Of a stretch of 64,000 bases of DNA, positions 10,441 through 21,416 are shown piece by piece (the stretch's first letter is position 1; the number at the start of each line of letters is the position of its first letter). The notes below the pieces were generated by a model that saw only the letters and a list, made by a program, of their open reading frames with translations, had not been told where the DNA came from and searched no databases. The stretch comes from Geosiphon pyriformis (taxonomy: Eukaryota > Glomeromycota > Glomeromycetes > Archaeosporales > Geosiphonaceae). Where the stretch lies: contig JAAOMT010000128.1 of NCBI GenBank assembly GCA_016748015.1, forward strand, positions 565,538-629,537. The letters are read 5' to 3'. A program made the translations under genes and the position numbers.

Positions 10441-11834
10441 TGTTTTTTCTTGGATATCTCAGATCAAATCCTGCATTAGTATCATGCACATGTTCTGGCA
10501 TGATACCTTTATTATTATCACTGAACCATTTTAGTTCTTGCTCCTTGATGAGGTCAGAGAGTACAATATATTGTTTGTAGTTTGAATTGGAGTTTGAATC
10601 TGAGTTGGAATTATTGTTATTGTTATAGCCATTTTAAATGGAGCTGGAACCATTATTTTTATTATCGTTGTTGTTGGAGTTTGAATTGGGATTGGAACTC
10701 GATTCCAATTCTGATGCACAGCTGTTGATTGGTTCTTTTTCTTTAGGGATTGTGTAAATCATGCATGGTGGTAGATTGTAGATGAGGTCACAATCATCAC
10801 AGAATTGGAAATCACATGGAATCAAACAGTGATTACATAATTGGGTGTTGATTTCTTCCAAGCACTGCTCTTGCTCTTCTCTCGTGGGTGCTAGATTCTG
10901 ATAGTGTTCATGGAATTTTTCTGGGCTGTTTTCTAAGTTGATAAAGGCATCCAATGTCTGTTGGTTCTGGAGGGTTATTTTTGATCTTCAAAATTTCACT
11001 GGGCAAAGCACTTTTTACTTTGGCATTGGCCATTCACCAGATCTCGTCCTTATCATGTGGATAGCCATCTAGGTGGAATATAGCTCAGTGCCATGCTGCT
11101 GTGATGGGCGTACCATGATTCACCCAGTTGCTAATGAGGATCGTGTATTGGCATGAAGCATCGCACATTCCTCTTTGACCAGAAATGTTGTTCCACATTC
11201 CTTCGTTGAGTAATTGTTCACTGTAAGTGAGACATGGTTTGTTGTCCCACTTGTCTTGTCTTTTTGGGTAGCCATATTATTTCCTATGGCAGGGCTTGCA
11301 ATAGTAATGGGTTTGCATCCAGTAGTCTTTGTCTGGCACTATCCAAGCTCTCATTGAGAACAGTTTCTTCCTACAGTCCTTGTATTTGAGAGATATATAT
11401 GGTGGCTCTTTTATTGGTTCATGTAAGTATTCCCTTTCCCAGCCACTAGTTATTTCTTCTGCAGTGGTGGTTTCTTCAGATATGTTTTCTTTCCTTCCTT
11501 TCTTTTTTTCCTTGTTCTTTTCTTCCCAATCTAGAATTGGTGGCATCTTGCTTTGGTTGTTGTTGATCCAAGTGTTAATGGTGGCTTCCCAGATAGGTTC
11601 TTCTCTTTGTTTCTCTTTTCTGTTGTCATTGTTGTCCCAGGCAAGTATTGGTGGCAGTTTGTTGTGATTGACGTCAGCCCATGAGACTTGGTATGCTTCC
11701 CAGGTGGGTTTCGTTTTTTCTTCTTCGAATTTAATAAGCAGTAGTGATGGCATGATGATAAGCTTGAAGTAGCCACACGTAGCTGGTACCTGTGTGTGTC
11801 AACTGTTCTGGCTAAGCTGGAGCTTTTGTGTGTT
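10440..11834 (-). pseudogene. F2 zinc-binding region and truncated dUTPase
   Basis: Downstream of protease. 11277-11753 (158 codons) ends in a Cys/His-rich module (YKDCRKK...HYYCKPCHRK) like the F3 one at 60061-61380. 10634-10954 carries CNHC-x4-C-x4-CDDC, the second Cys cluster of F3. Around 10460-10520 the frame reads HDTNAGFDLRYP, which is dUTPase motif 1 (A-G-x-D-L); motifs 2 to 5 are missing. Indels separate the pieces. Confidence 0.65.
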
Positions 11835-12332
11835 CTAATCTAGTGTTACATTGGTTTTGGACAGCCAGTTGTTCCCAACAAGTGCTTGGTATTGAGTGGC
11901 TTCCATGACAAGTACTTTGATTGGTACTATGATGCCATTGACTTCTATGGGGAAATCATTAATCTCTCTAATAGGTGTTTTGGTCACTCCATCAGCTGTA
12001 ATAATCTTGGTGCTGGCAGTGTGATCAACTTGGCAACCTAATTGATCCATGAATTGTTTTGTGATGATGCTGCCAGCTGATCTACTATCTAAGATCAGTT
12101 TGATGAAGTGACCATCAACTTTTACATCAGTGTACATTATGGTGATTGGTTTCTCTTCGAGTGCTGCTCCACTAAACAAAAGTGAATTGATGGTTTCTTT
12201 CAATTCAAAAAAAAAGATGGCTGCAAGAGATTCATTTTTGGTGATTATTGCTGATGAAATATTGTTGGTGAGTGTTGTTTGGGGTGGGTTGAATTCCGAG
12301 TTGTTGGTGATGACATCTTTTGGGGTAACCAA
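11835..12332 (-). pseudogene. Aspartic protease of F2
   Basis: Retropepsin-type protease, 166 open codons. The catalytic triad reads LILDSRSAGS: DSG changed to DSR, so the copy is probably inactive. Downstream residues (ITADGVTKTPIREINDFP, YQALVGNNWL) match the F3 protease at 28267-28614 closely. Same frame as gag (both start at positions 2 mod 3). Confidence 0.8.
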
Positions 12333-12399
12333 GAGACTTAAATAGTTCTGGGAATTCGGTTTTTAGGTGAAACCAGTATCTAGATTTCGCTGTCGAGAG

Positions 12400-14531
12400 C
12401 CTGATAGTTGGTGAGAGGAGCTGGGGATTGGTTGATAAACAACCATTGCCGATCTCCAGTTTTGAATGATTCTAGGTCTTGGGTTTCTTGATGTTATTTG
12501 AGTGGAGTTTTGGAGTGGTGTTTAAATTGGTTGTTGGGACTAATAAATTATTTAGGGCTGCAGCTGATAAATTACCAGTGGCTGTGGTTGATAAATTGAA
12601 GGTTGATATACTGGCAGTTAATAGATTGGTTGCTGCGTCATCGGCAGGTAAGTGGTTTGATATTGGTCTTGATTTGGGTAGTGATTCTAAGTCTGAAATC
12701 TGCAATTGGGATTTTGATATTGATTTTCCGATCGTGAATTGTTGCTATAAAATTGACAGTCAGCTCTAATGTGATCTTGTTTACCACAGTTGTGGCAAAC
12801 ATGCATTTCTGGCTGTCACGGCTGATTGGGTAACGATAATGATGATAATGTTGATGGATGCAGCTGATTTTGGAAATGATTTGTGTTTTCTGAATTATTG
12901 CATTATTGTGGTGGTTGATAGATTGCACAATTGTCAACTAAGTATTTCTCTAGTTTCTGATTAATTGTATTACTGAATTGTTTTAGTTTGGAATCCAAGT
13001 CAGATGATCTGTTTATTACTAAATTTACAGCTTAGACATGGTTGGCTTCTAGCTTGGCTGCTTCAAAATCTTTGGCGTGGGTGATGGCAGTTGGGAGGTC
13101 AACTGGATGTATTGGATGTATTAGATGTACTCACTGATGAATACTACTGCACAATCCTCTGATGAACTGGTTCAAGATCTGTGGTGCTGTAAAGTAATCA
13201 GCTTAGATTGCCTGAATTTGGTGCAGATTTCTATGAAAACGTCCCAAGTAAGTGGTGACTGCTTCTGTATCCCCTTGTTTGATAGTGGTGAATGTGTTGG
13301 TCAAGCAATTAATACTATTGTTATTACTAAAGTATCTCAAGAATTCTGTTTTGAACTTATTGAAGATTTGTGGTTTGACAGCTAGACTCTGATACCATGA
13401 GTTGGCAGTATCTTTAAGAAAATAAGGGATCACTTAAAAGGCTCTACTGTTATTCCATCTGTTGGTTACTATGGCTTTTTTAATGTTATTGAGCCATATT
13501 TGGGCGTCGTTTTCTTCGCCAGTAAATTTGTCATGTTTTGCAATTGGTGCGTAGGCCATTGGATCTAAGTTGAGTTGTTGTGGTGGTAGTTGAAGTAGTT
13601 GTTGTTGCACAGATTGTTGAGGTGGTAATTAAAGTGGCGGTTGTAAGGGTTCAATTATTGAATTAATTGGTGGTTAATCAATGATGATTACTAGAAGTAA
13701 GTGTTGTTGATTTATTAAATTGGGGTTTCAATTATTCTGAGTTGGCGGTGTCTGAATATTCGGAGTTTCAATTTCCGGATTTTCTGAGTTTAAATTTTGC
13801 TGGGTTTGAAGATTTAGGGTTTCAAATTCCAGGTTTTTAGCGATTAGGTTCTGGTAAGTGAATTTTTAATCTTCAGCTTTTTTTTTTCTGATTCCATTAC
13901 TTTCTATGGATCAGAAATTCCGAAATCTGGGGGAGGCAGTGATAATCAAAGTCCTGATGGCGTTGATGATTGCAAGTTAAATCCTTCAAAATACGCACTG
14001 TATGGTCCTAATAACTCTGCTTTCCTTTGTTTACTTTGGAATAAGAATTATTCAAATGCTAATGTCATGTTTGATGTGGCCACACCAGTAGATGGTGCTT
14101 CTAGGTGTATAGTGATATAATGGATTAGTTGGGGACTCAACTCTTGTTTTCTTCTAAGTAGGTGGTTGTATTCTTTTGGGTATTACTGCTGGTGTTTGCA
14201 GTTTTCCTTTGCCTATGCTCATGTAAGTAATGAAGTATCTTTGCTGTGTATGGTGTTTAATTTTTTTGTTGATTTCAGTGATGATAGATGTGAAATTATG
14301 ATTTGTGGGTAGGCTGGTGTTTTGAATTAATTTATTGTAAAAAGTTTCTCTCGCTAATTCAATATTCATGGATGTTCCCAACAGATAAGCAGTCTTTTCA
14401 TTAATGTAGAAATTGAAAGCTGATTCTGCTGATATGTGATTATGAGTTAATCTCAAATATTGACAATAATGTTGAAATAAGGATTTCGCAAATCCTAGAT
14501 GGTTTGCTCCGATGTTTTCTGATTCTGCCAC
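12400..14531 (-). pseudogene. Gag of F2
   Basis: It starts at the ATG at 14531 (MAESENIGANHLG), 43 nt after the PBS. The first 125 codons are open. The capsid part around 13203-13433 reads IPYFLKDTANSWYQSL, typical of retrotransposon Gag. A CCHC knuckle CHNCGKQDHIRADC is at 12756-12797. Several stops and shifts break the frame. Confidence 0.75.
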
Positions 14532-14573
14532 TTTTGGATGGAGTTGTTGGTACTAGTTCTCTGTAAGATTAAA

Positions 14574-14590
14574 CCTCACAGGGAGCACCA
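14574..14590 (-). other. Primer-binding site of F2
   Basis: Minus-strand TGGTGCTCCCTGTGAGG, 2 nt from the 5' LTR end. Identical to the PBS of F1-E, so F1 and F2 use the same tRNA primer (elongator tRNA-Met-like 3' end). Confidence 0.75.
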
Positions 14591-14592
14591 AA

Positions 14593-15447
14593 TATTACAG
14601 GCGACTACTTCTGGTGTTGGATTAAATAACAAACCCGTAACTTGGTGCTCAAATCTAGTTGCAGTTGATAGTGCTCTGAAGGTTTTGTATCTGAAAGTTT
14701 TGGTTTGAGTTTTTTGTATAATGAACAGAGATTCAATAGTTGTTTTATCCATAGCTTCCCAGAATCGCAATTCTGTCAATTTATTTCTTGGCATGATGGC
14801 CAGCAATCCTCTGGTAAGTATTCTGTATCTGCTGTACATGTCTTACCCTCTCACAGGGGTCTTTTACTAGGCAATCCTTGACATCAGTAATCTAGCACTT
14901 TATTCAACCAATTAGTGCACAACAATAAAATCAAAATAAAATAAATAAAAGAAATAAAAGAAAAATAAAGAAAGAAAAGAAATAAGCCAAGACAATTTGC
15001 AAATTAGTATTTCATCAATAGCCATGATCAAGAGCTATTGTTCCAGTATAGTTAAGTATCAATTACTATCAACATGAAGTGTTAATAGTGGCAGTGGGTT
15101 TGAAATAACAAACAGTTATTTATTTGTGGTTTGAAAAGTTGTCTAGATGAAATTTAAACTGAGAGGTCTGTCTTTTTAGCTTCTAATTCTACTGCTATAT
15201 ATACATAATTGAGATTTCTCAATTTCTCAATTCTTCACAACAGAAATCTTGGAATTTTTGGAATCCTGCAATTCCTTTGAGAGGAATCTTGGAATTCTGG
15301 AATCCTGCGATTCCTTGTAAGAATCCTGTAATTCCTGGAATCCTGCAATTCCTGAAAGAAATCCTGGAATTCCACATTTTACTATGTCTACTTCTGATTG
15401 GTTAATAACTATGCTAATATATATTCCCTATATTTCTATGAATAACA
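14593..15447 (-). repeat. 5' LTR of F2
   Basis: 855 bp, TATTAC (mutated TGTTAC) to TAACA (15443-15447). About 75 bp longer than its partner because a repeat of the type GGAATCCTGCAATTCCT is expanded at about 15240-15377. Confidence 0.87.
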
Positions 15448-15451
15448 ATGC

Positions 15452-18092
15452 ATCTCCAAAAAGTAAGAGTGCAAACCAACCAGAAAAAAACTCTTTTTTT
15501 GCTTTTAACTTAATTAATAATAACCATGATATGAATGAACTGGCAATTAATACCTCTGACTTAACAAGAAAGAAGAAAAAAGCCAAGATTAATTTCGTTT
15601 TAAATTCCAACAAAGCCTCAACTTTCACCACTGACAACAATAAGTCACTAAAGGCTAAGGTTTTTAAAAATCTTCCAAAGTTGGAACCTTCAGAAATAGT
15701 ACAAAAATCTAGCCCCTATTCTGTTATTAAAGATCTTATAGAAACCCTAGCACACATTACATTTGGCCAACTAATGATCCATCTACAGTTTAGAAAAGAT
15801 CTTTGCAAATCATTGATACCAAAGAAAAAAACACCAAAAACCAACAAGCATTCTTATCAAGCTGGACTTGCTGACAACAGCAATGTTATTCCTCTGATTT
15901 GCAAAGTCCAAGTGGCTGGCTACTTTATTGATTTGATTCTAAACAGTGGATCATCTGTTAGTGTAATTGCCAAACACTTTTTGAAAGCCATTGGAAGAAA
16001 GATTAATGAACTTTCCACTCGGCCTATGACCAATATACATAGTAACAAAAAGAAAGATCTGGGTATAGCCAAAGCTGTTCTTGTTCATATCAATAGTATC
16101 AGCATTGAAATAGACATGGAAGTATCTGAAGCAAAAGAATATACTATCATTGTTAATAATGAGTGGCTTAAAAAAGCCAAAGCATTACTTAATTATGAAC
16201 TTTGCAAGCTAACCATTAGATGTAGTGAAAAACCCATTGTGGTTAAATGCTGTCATTGGACAACTCTTTCAGTAACCAAACAGAACCAAAAAGAAGAACA
16301 ATCAGATGAATCAGATGATGATGAGAGTGATGATAAAAAAGATCAAGAAAAACAAAAAAAAACTGCTGAACTTGTCTATACCATTTTTACCAGCAATGGC
16401 AAACCACTGGACAATATTAAAGTAAATAAAAAAGAAATCATAGTAAATGGTAAGCTGATCTGCTGGCTCTACTATGATATCTTCAGAAGAACTTTTGACA
16501 GAAAGCCTGGCAAGAAAGCCAAATACAGTTATTGATGGCATGGTTCTTGTGCCAAATGCTGGTGTGATAAATCTTTGTATTCCCCTAATGATGAATACAA
16601 GTTCTGCTTAATCTATTACAAAAATTAAAAGCCAATTAGTTTGATACCCAGAAAAGAACTAAAAGAAGTACAGAAGTCTTTTGAAAATGAACCATCTGAA
16701 ATTCAATCACTAGATGTAGAACAAAGAGAACCTTCTTTTGAAGAAAGAAAAATAGACATTGAAAATCTGTTGGCTAAAAATAGCCCAGTTATTTCAAAAA
16801 AAGGCAACACCCCTGGACAAATCCATGTAATACAACACACCATCACCACCAAAGAAACTTGTCCCATCCATTTGAAGCCTTATCAATCCAATCAATACAA
16901 TGATGAGTTTATCAAAAAAGAAATAAACCAGATGAAAGATTTTAGATTCATACAAAAAACCAAGAGTAAATGGGCTTTCCTAGTTGTAATGGTATCCAAG
17001 AAAGGTGGAACTCTATGCTTCTGTGTTGACTACCACTAATTAAATGCCATCATTGTAAAAGACATGTACCTACTCCCCAAAATTGATGCAATGTTAGATA
17101 AATTCAATGGTGCTGCTTTTTTCTCAACCATTGATTTAACTGTTAGATTCTGACAAGTAAAAATGGATCCAGAAAGCAGAAAAAAAACTGCTTTCATTAC
17201 CAAGTATGGCACCTATAAATTCACAGTCATGTCTTTTGGTTTCACCAATACTCCTCCCACTTTTCAACACCTAATGGATAAAGTGTTTGAATCAGTAAAA
17301 AAAAACTTTATTCTGGTCTACTTAGATGACATAATGATCTATTCAAAAGTTTTTGATCTGCTCAGAAATGCTGGCCTTAAGATTAACCCAATCAAATCTT
17401 TCTTTGGATAACAATCCACCCAGTTCTTTGGTCATCTTATTACAAAAGATGCAATCTTCCTTGACCCAGCTAAAGTTGAAAAAGTTCAGAATATTAGACA
17501 ACCAATAAATGTTCTTAAACTATGTTTTTTCCTTGATTTGGCCTCTTATTATCACAAATTTATCAAAAATTTCTCCAAAATTGTTTTTCCTCTTAATTAG
17601 CTACTCAGGAAAAATGTTAATTATCACTGGAGTACTCATCAACAAAAAGCTTTTGAAATTCTGAAGGAAAAACTTGATACTAAACCAATTCTTAAGCAAC
17701 CTGATCTGGACCAACTTTTTATTCTTTACACTGATACATCTGGCTATAAACTTGGTGCTGTCTTTTCACAGAAAAATGAAAATGGCAGAGAACATGCCAT
17801 AGCATATACCAATAGATTCCTCACACCAGCAGAAAAGAACTATTCAGTTACTGAACAAGAATGCTTAACAGTAGTTTGGGCTACTAATTATTAAGATCAA
17901 TATCTTCTTGATACAAAATTCTTAGTGGTAACAGATCATCAAGCCTTGGTTTGGCTGTGCAATAAAAAAAAGCTAGAACACAAATGAATAACTTGCTGGA
18001 TACTCCACTTGAATGAATTTGACTATGATATTTAATACTGCAAAGAAACAAATCATTAAAATGCTGATACTCTCTTTAGACTTACCATCTAG
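15452..18092 (+). pseudogene. Pol of F1-B (part after the F2 insertion): protease, zinc insert, RT, RNase H
   Basis: Continues F1-B after F2. Open to 16535, covering the protease (LILNSGSSVSV, catalytic Asp changed to Asn) and the acidic linker (about 16295-16350). Then the Cys module, RT with YLDDIMIYS intact but a stop at the conserved GFWQ Trp (TGA at about 17155), an internal deletion after IMIYSK, RNase H, and a TAG at 18090-18092 at the same place as the RNase H stop in other F1 copies. Confidence 0.87.
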
Positions 18093-18153
18093 TAATAGTA
18101 CAATCTTTCAAATCAAACAAACTTAATTATTAGTAACTGCTTTACAAACAAAC

Positions 18154-19473
18154 ATGATAATAGACTTGGACAACTACTCTGCCTTAATGGAATTTTTGGA
18201 TAAAAGACAATACTTACCAAAATACATTTAACAGCAAAGAAAACATTTGCACAAACAATCAAATTTCTATTTGATCTGCCAGAATTAATTATATAAAAAA
18301 AACAAAAAAAATCTTGACCACCTCCAAAGAGTCATTAGATTTGAAGAAAAAGAAATTGTAATATACAACATGCACACTGATCCATTAGCTGAACACTTTG
18401 GAAAAACAAAAATAATTCAAAAAACCTTAGCTTACTATTATTGGCCTATCTTGGGAAAAGACATTGCTGAATACATTAAAGCCTGTAATATCTGCCAAAG
18501 AAGAAGCAAACCCAATCACAAAGAAGATATTCATCCAATCTCTGTTGGTCAATTATTTGACAGAATTGGTATAGATGTTGTTAAACCTTTAACAATAACT
18601 CCTGATGGCAACAAATACATTATCACAGCTATTGACTATTTTACAAAGTGGGTAGAAACAAGAGCCACCCCAGATCAAACAGCAGTCTTAATAGCCAATT
18701 TTATTTACAAAGATATTATCTGCTATTATGACTGTTCCAAAGAATTTTTATCTGATAGAGAAAGAGCTTTTCTTAGTACACTGGTTGAAAAACTTTGTAG
18801 AAAAATGGGAATATGTCATAAACTTTTCTCTTCTTATCACTCCTAAACAAATGGCCTAGTGGAACATTTCAATAAAACACTATGTAAAATCTTAGACAAT
18901 ATCAGTGAAGAAACAAACATATGGAACAAAGTACTGCCTTCAGCTTTGTTTGCTTATAAAACTGTATATCATGATATAACAAGTTATAAACCTTTTTATC
19001 TGCTCTATGAATACATGACAACACTACTAATAGAAACTGACATTGAAACAATATTCTTTAAAGAAATCACAATAGAAAATTACAAAGCCATTTTGCAAAG
19101 AAGACTTGGTATTATTCTTGACTCCTTAGTAAAAACATGAATAATTGCTTTTGAAAAAATAAAACAGTTCTAAGAAAAGCTTAAGAAAAAGAAAACCTAT
19201 AAAACACTTTCTTTAAGTGTTGGTAACTTGGTATTGGAATACCATTCAGACAGAGACAATGTCTATAATAATAAATTCTCTAATCAGTGAAAAGGACTCT
19301 TTATAGTCAACAAAGTTTTGAACAATGGTTCTTATATTCTTCAAGATTAATCCAAAACAATCTTCAATAATCATTCTGTTTATAATACACGACTCAAAAA
19401 ATATCATAAATGACCTAATTGGCTGCCTATTGTGGTAATATCAACCCATATGATCAGCAAAAACCAAGTATAA
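18154..19473 (+). pseudogene. Integrase of F1-B
   Basis: Starts at an ATG (MIIDLDNY) 62 nt after the RNase H stop, in a different frame. Open from 18370 to 18846 and 18859 to 19140. Zinc part CNICQRRSKP, core RIGIDVV and LLSDRERAF-type Asp regions, and NGLVEHFNKT for the catalytic Glu. Stops at about 18846 and 19140 (TGA where F1-C and F1-E have CAA and CAG). The end overlaps ORF3 by 55 nt. Confidence 0.83.
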
Positions 19474-20192
19474 ATAAATGCACCATTCCCAAAACAGAGA
19501 TATCTTTAATCAACATGAACAATTATTTTCTGGATCAAAACATTCAAAATGTTTTCTATACTCTTCATGAGTATTGGATCAAAAACTATCCAAATGCTAC
19601 TCTGACCATTGGAAAACAAACCACCATAACTGATAATAGTGGAACACATACTGTTATCAGACCAAAGAAAACTATTACCAGAAGAGAAAAAATTGGTAGC
19701 AAAATGGATAAATATCTGTTGGAAAGTATAACAGCAGCTATACTTCTACCTTTCAGCATTATTGGAAAGACATTCCAAGAAATCTTATCTATAGACAAAA
19801 ACTTGTCATATAGAAGGCAATTAGAACTCTATGGTTACCTTAGTGAAATCATAGAGGATATGAAACTCATGAAAAAAACAACTTCAGAGATACAGGCAGA
19901 AATTTTGGATATTATATAATTAGATGTTCCAAGAGTTTTAACTATTTCTAGAAGAGCCAAAACTCTAATACAAAGATTTGGTCTTTTGAATACAAAACTC
20001 ATTTCACCTCAGGTATTATATACCCTATCCACAAAAGACTTTAACAAACTAGTTAGCTTTGAGTTAAATAAAACTCTTCAAATAGATTACATCATGAATA
20101 GCTTGATTTTGCTGAAGCTTAATCTCTTTGAAGAAAATAATATTATGGTTGAAACTTACTTCTTATTAAATATCACATGTATTAGCCACTGA
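19419..20192 (+). pseudogene. ORF3 of F1-B
   Basis: Homologue of the 250-codon ORF at 373-1125, with one TAA at 19917-19919 where F1-A has CGT (Arg). It reads through the LTR start (20141) and stops at 20192. The first ATG corresponds to MNNYFLDQN. Function unknown. Confidence 0.7.
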
Positions 20193-20769
20193 TGTCACAT
20201 AAATTAACCACTCTATTTTTAGAAAGTGATCATTAACCACTTTTGATAGCTATATAAACAATGAATTTCTTAGCTATAAAAAAGCATGTAGAAATCAAGA
20301 AAATAAAATAAATAAAATGACAACTTTCATCTCAATTATTCTCTTATTGCTAATTTTCCTTTCCCTATCTTTAAGTATCTGAACATCTTGGGATAAAAGA
20401 TTACTTCTTGGTTATTCCTTACCCTTTTCCTAAAATGTGTAATTGCAGTATTTGAAGATTATTGAATAAAATGTGACTGAAGAATACATCTGATATCTGA
20501 TATTAAATTCTAAGAGCACCAACATAAGGCATAGAATTATACCAGTATGTGATTATTTGTTGACAATACGGACTATTCTTCTACCTTCAGATTCCCTGGT
20601 TATCTTTGAAAAGTATAGTGACTGAAATATTTTATAAGACTTATTTTGCATATTGAATCTATACTTATTTAATTCGCTCTTTGAAGTTGAATTTCTTTTA
20701 ATTACTTTTATCACTCTACAATCTTGTTCTGTCTTACTATCCATTAGCTTGTTATTCCAACTTGTAACA
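20141..20769 (+). repeat. 3' LTR of F1-B
   Basis: TATTATGGTTG (mutated TGTTATGG) to TAACA (20765-20769), 629 bp. It matches 42986-43651 on the opposite strand. The AGGTCA-type array is reduced to about one unit here. Immediately followed by LINE ORF1 sequence. Confidence 0.87.
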
Positions 20770-21402
20770 ATAGTAACTAATAAAGTTTCAACATAAAAGG
20801 GTTTCTCTATTATTGAAGCAGCTAGACAAAACATTTTAGCTATATTTCTTTTGAAAAATATTAGTGAAAAGCTGTCTTTTGTGGTTTTTGGTTCATTTTT
20901 TTCACTTTTGGCTAGTAGTTTTTCTTCAGTCAAAGTTCTTTTTAAAAAACACATTTAGGTTAGTCCTAGTGTTGTCTTTACTACTTCTAAAAGCCCAAAG
21001 ATTTTTAATAACAGACCAGTTAACAAGTTGGTTTTTCTTGCTCTTACTACTCTCACTACTATTACTACTACTACTGCTTTACATATAACTGCAAAAGCAA
21101 AAAATTCCAAAAAACAACAGCAGACAGTCACAACTGCTATGATCACACCAAACCTCTTTGTGGTTCTAGATGAGATCTTGGGTAAGATTTTTACAGCAGC
21201 AGCCAGCCTTTTTCTTAATATGGATGGCAACAGCAGCAGCACATCTCCCAAGATGGGCCAAGATCAACCACTAGCTATGTTGCCTAATGTGGTAATCTCT
21301 GGTAGATCATTGCCAATTCCAGAAGCAAAATAGTCTATTATTTCAGATGATTTTAAAGATTGGACTGATCAGATGGAAATAGAATCAACTGCTCCTCCCC
21401 CA

Positions 21403-21416
21403 GTTTTTGGTGCTGC
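21403..21416. repeat. 14-bp target-site duplication of LINE-2 (left copy; right copy 23819-23832)
   Basis: GTTTTTGGTGCTGC is present on both sides of the minus-strand LINE-2, directly before its poly-T and directly after its 5' end. Removing LINE-2 and one copy restores the outer LINE ORF1. Confidence 0.88.

Larger units (their letters stand above)
9409..15447 (-). mobile_element. Non-autonomous LTR element F2 nested in F1-B
   Basis: A 6,039-bp element on the minus strand with two LTRs and an exact 4-bp TSD (ATGC). Internal order from the PBS (14574-14590): gag, protease, zinc-binding domain, the first part of a dUTPase, then a piece resembling the end of F3 ORF3, then the polypurine-like tract AAAAGAAGGGAATA. 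RT, RNase H and integrase are absent. The gene order and zinc/dUTPase modules show it descends from an F3-like element. It would depend on enzymes supplied in trans. Confidence 0.88.
7236..20769 (+). mobile_element. Ty3/gypsy element F1-B (interrupted by F2)
   Basis: Plus-strand F1 copy: truncated 5' LTR, PBS (7824-7840), gag, pol, integrase, ORF3 and 3' LTR. It is split at the gag/pol junction by F2 (9409-15447). The 3' LTR is inserted into the LINE that starts at 20770. It is heavily decayed, with many in-frame TAA, TAG and TGA codons, most explained by C-to-T or G-to-A changes. The protease Asp has become Asn (LILNSGSSVSV). Confidence 0.92.

Noticed and set aside
20955-21251. Minus-strand hydrophobic ORF (possible membrane protein)
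   Set aside because: Antisense of LINE ORF1, whose plus-strand frame matches LINE-2 ORF1.
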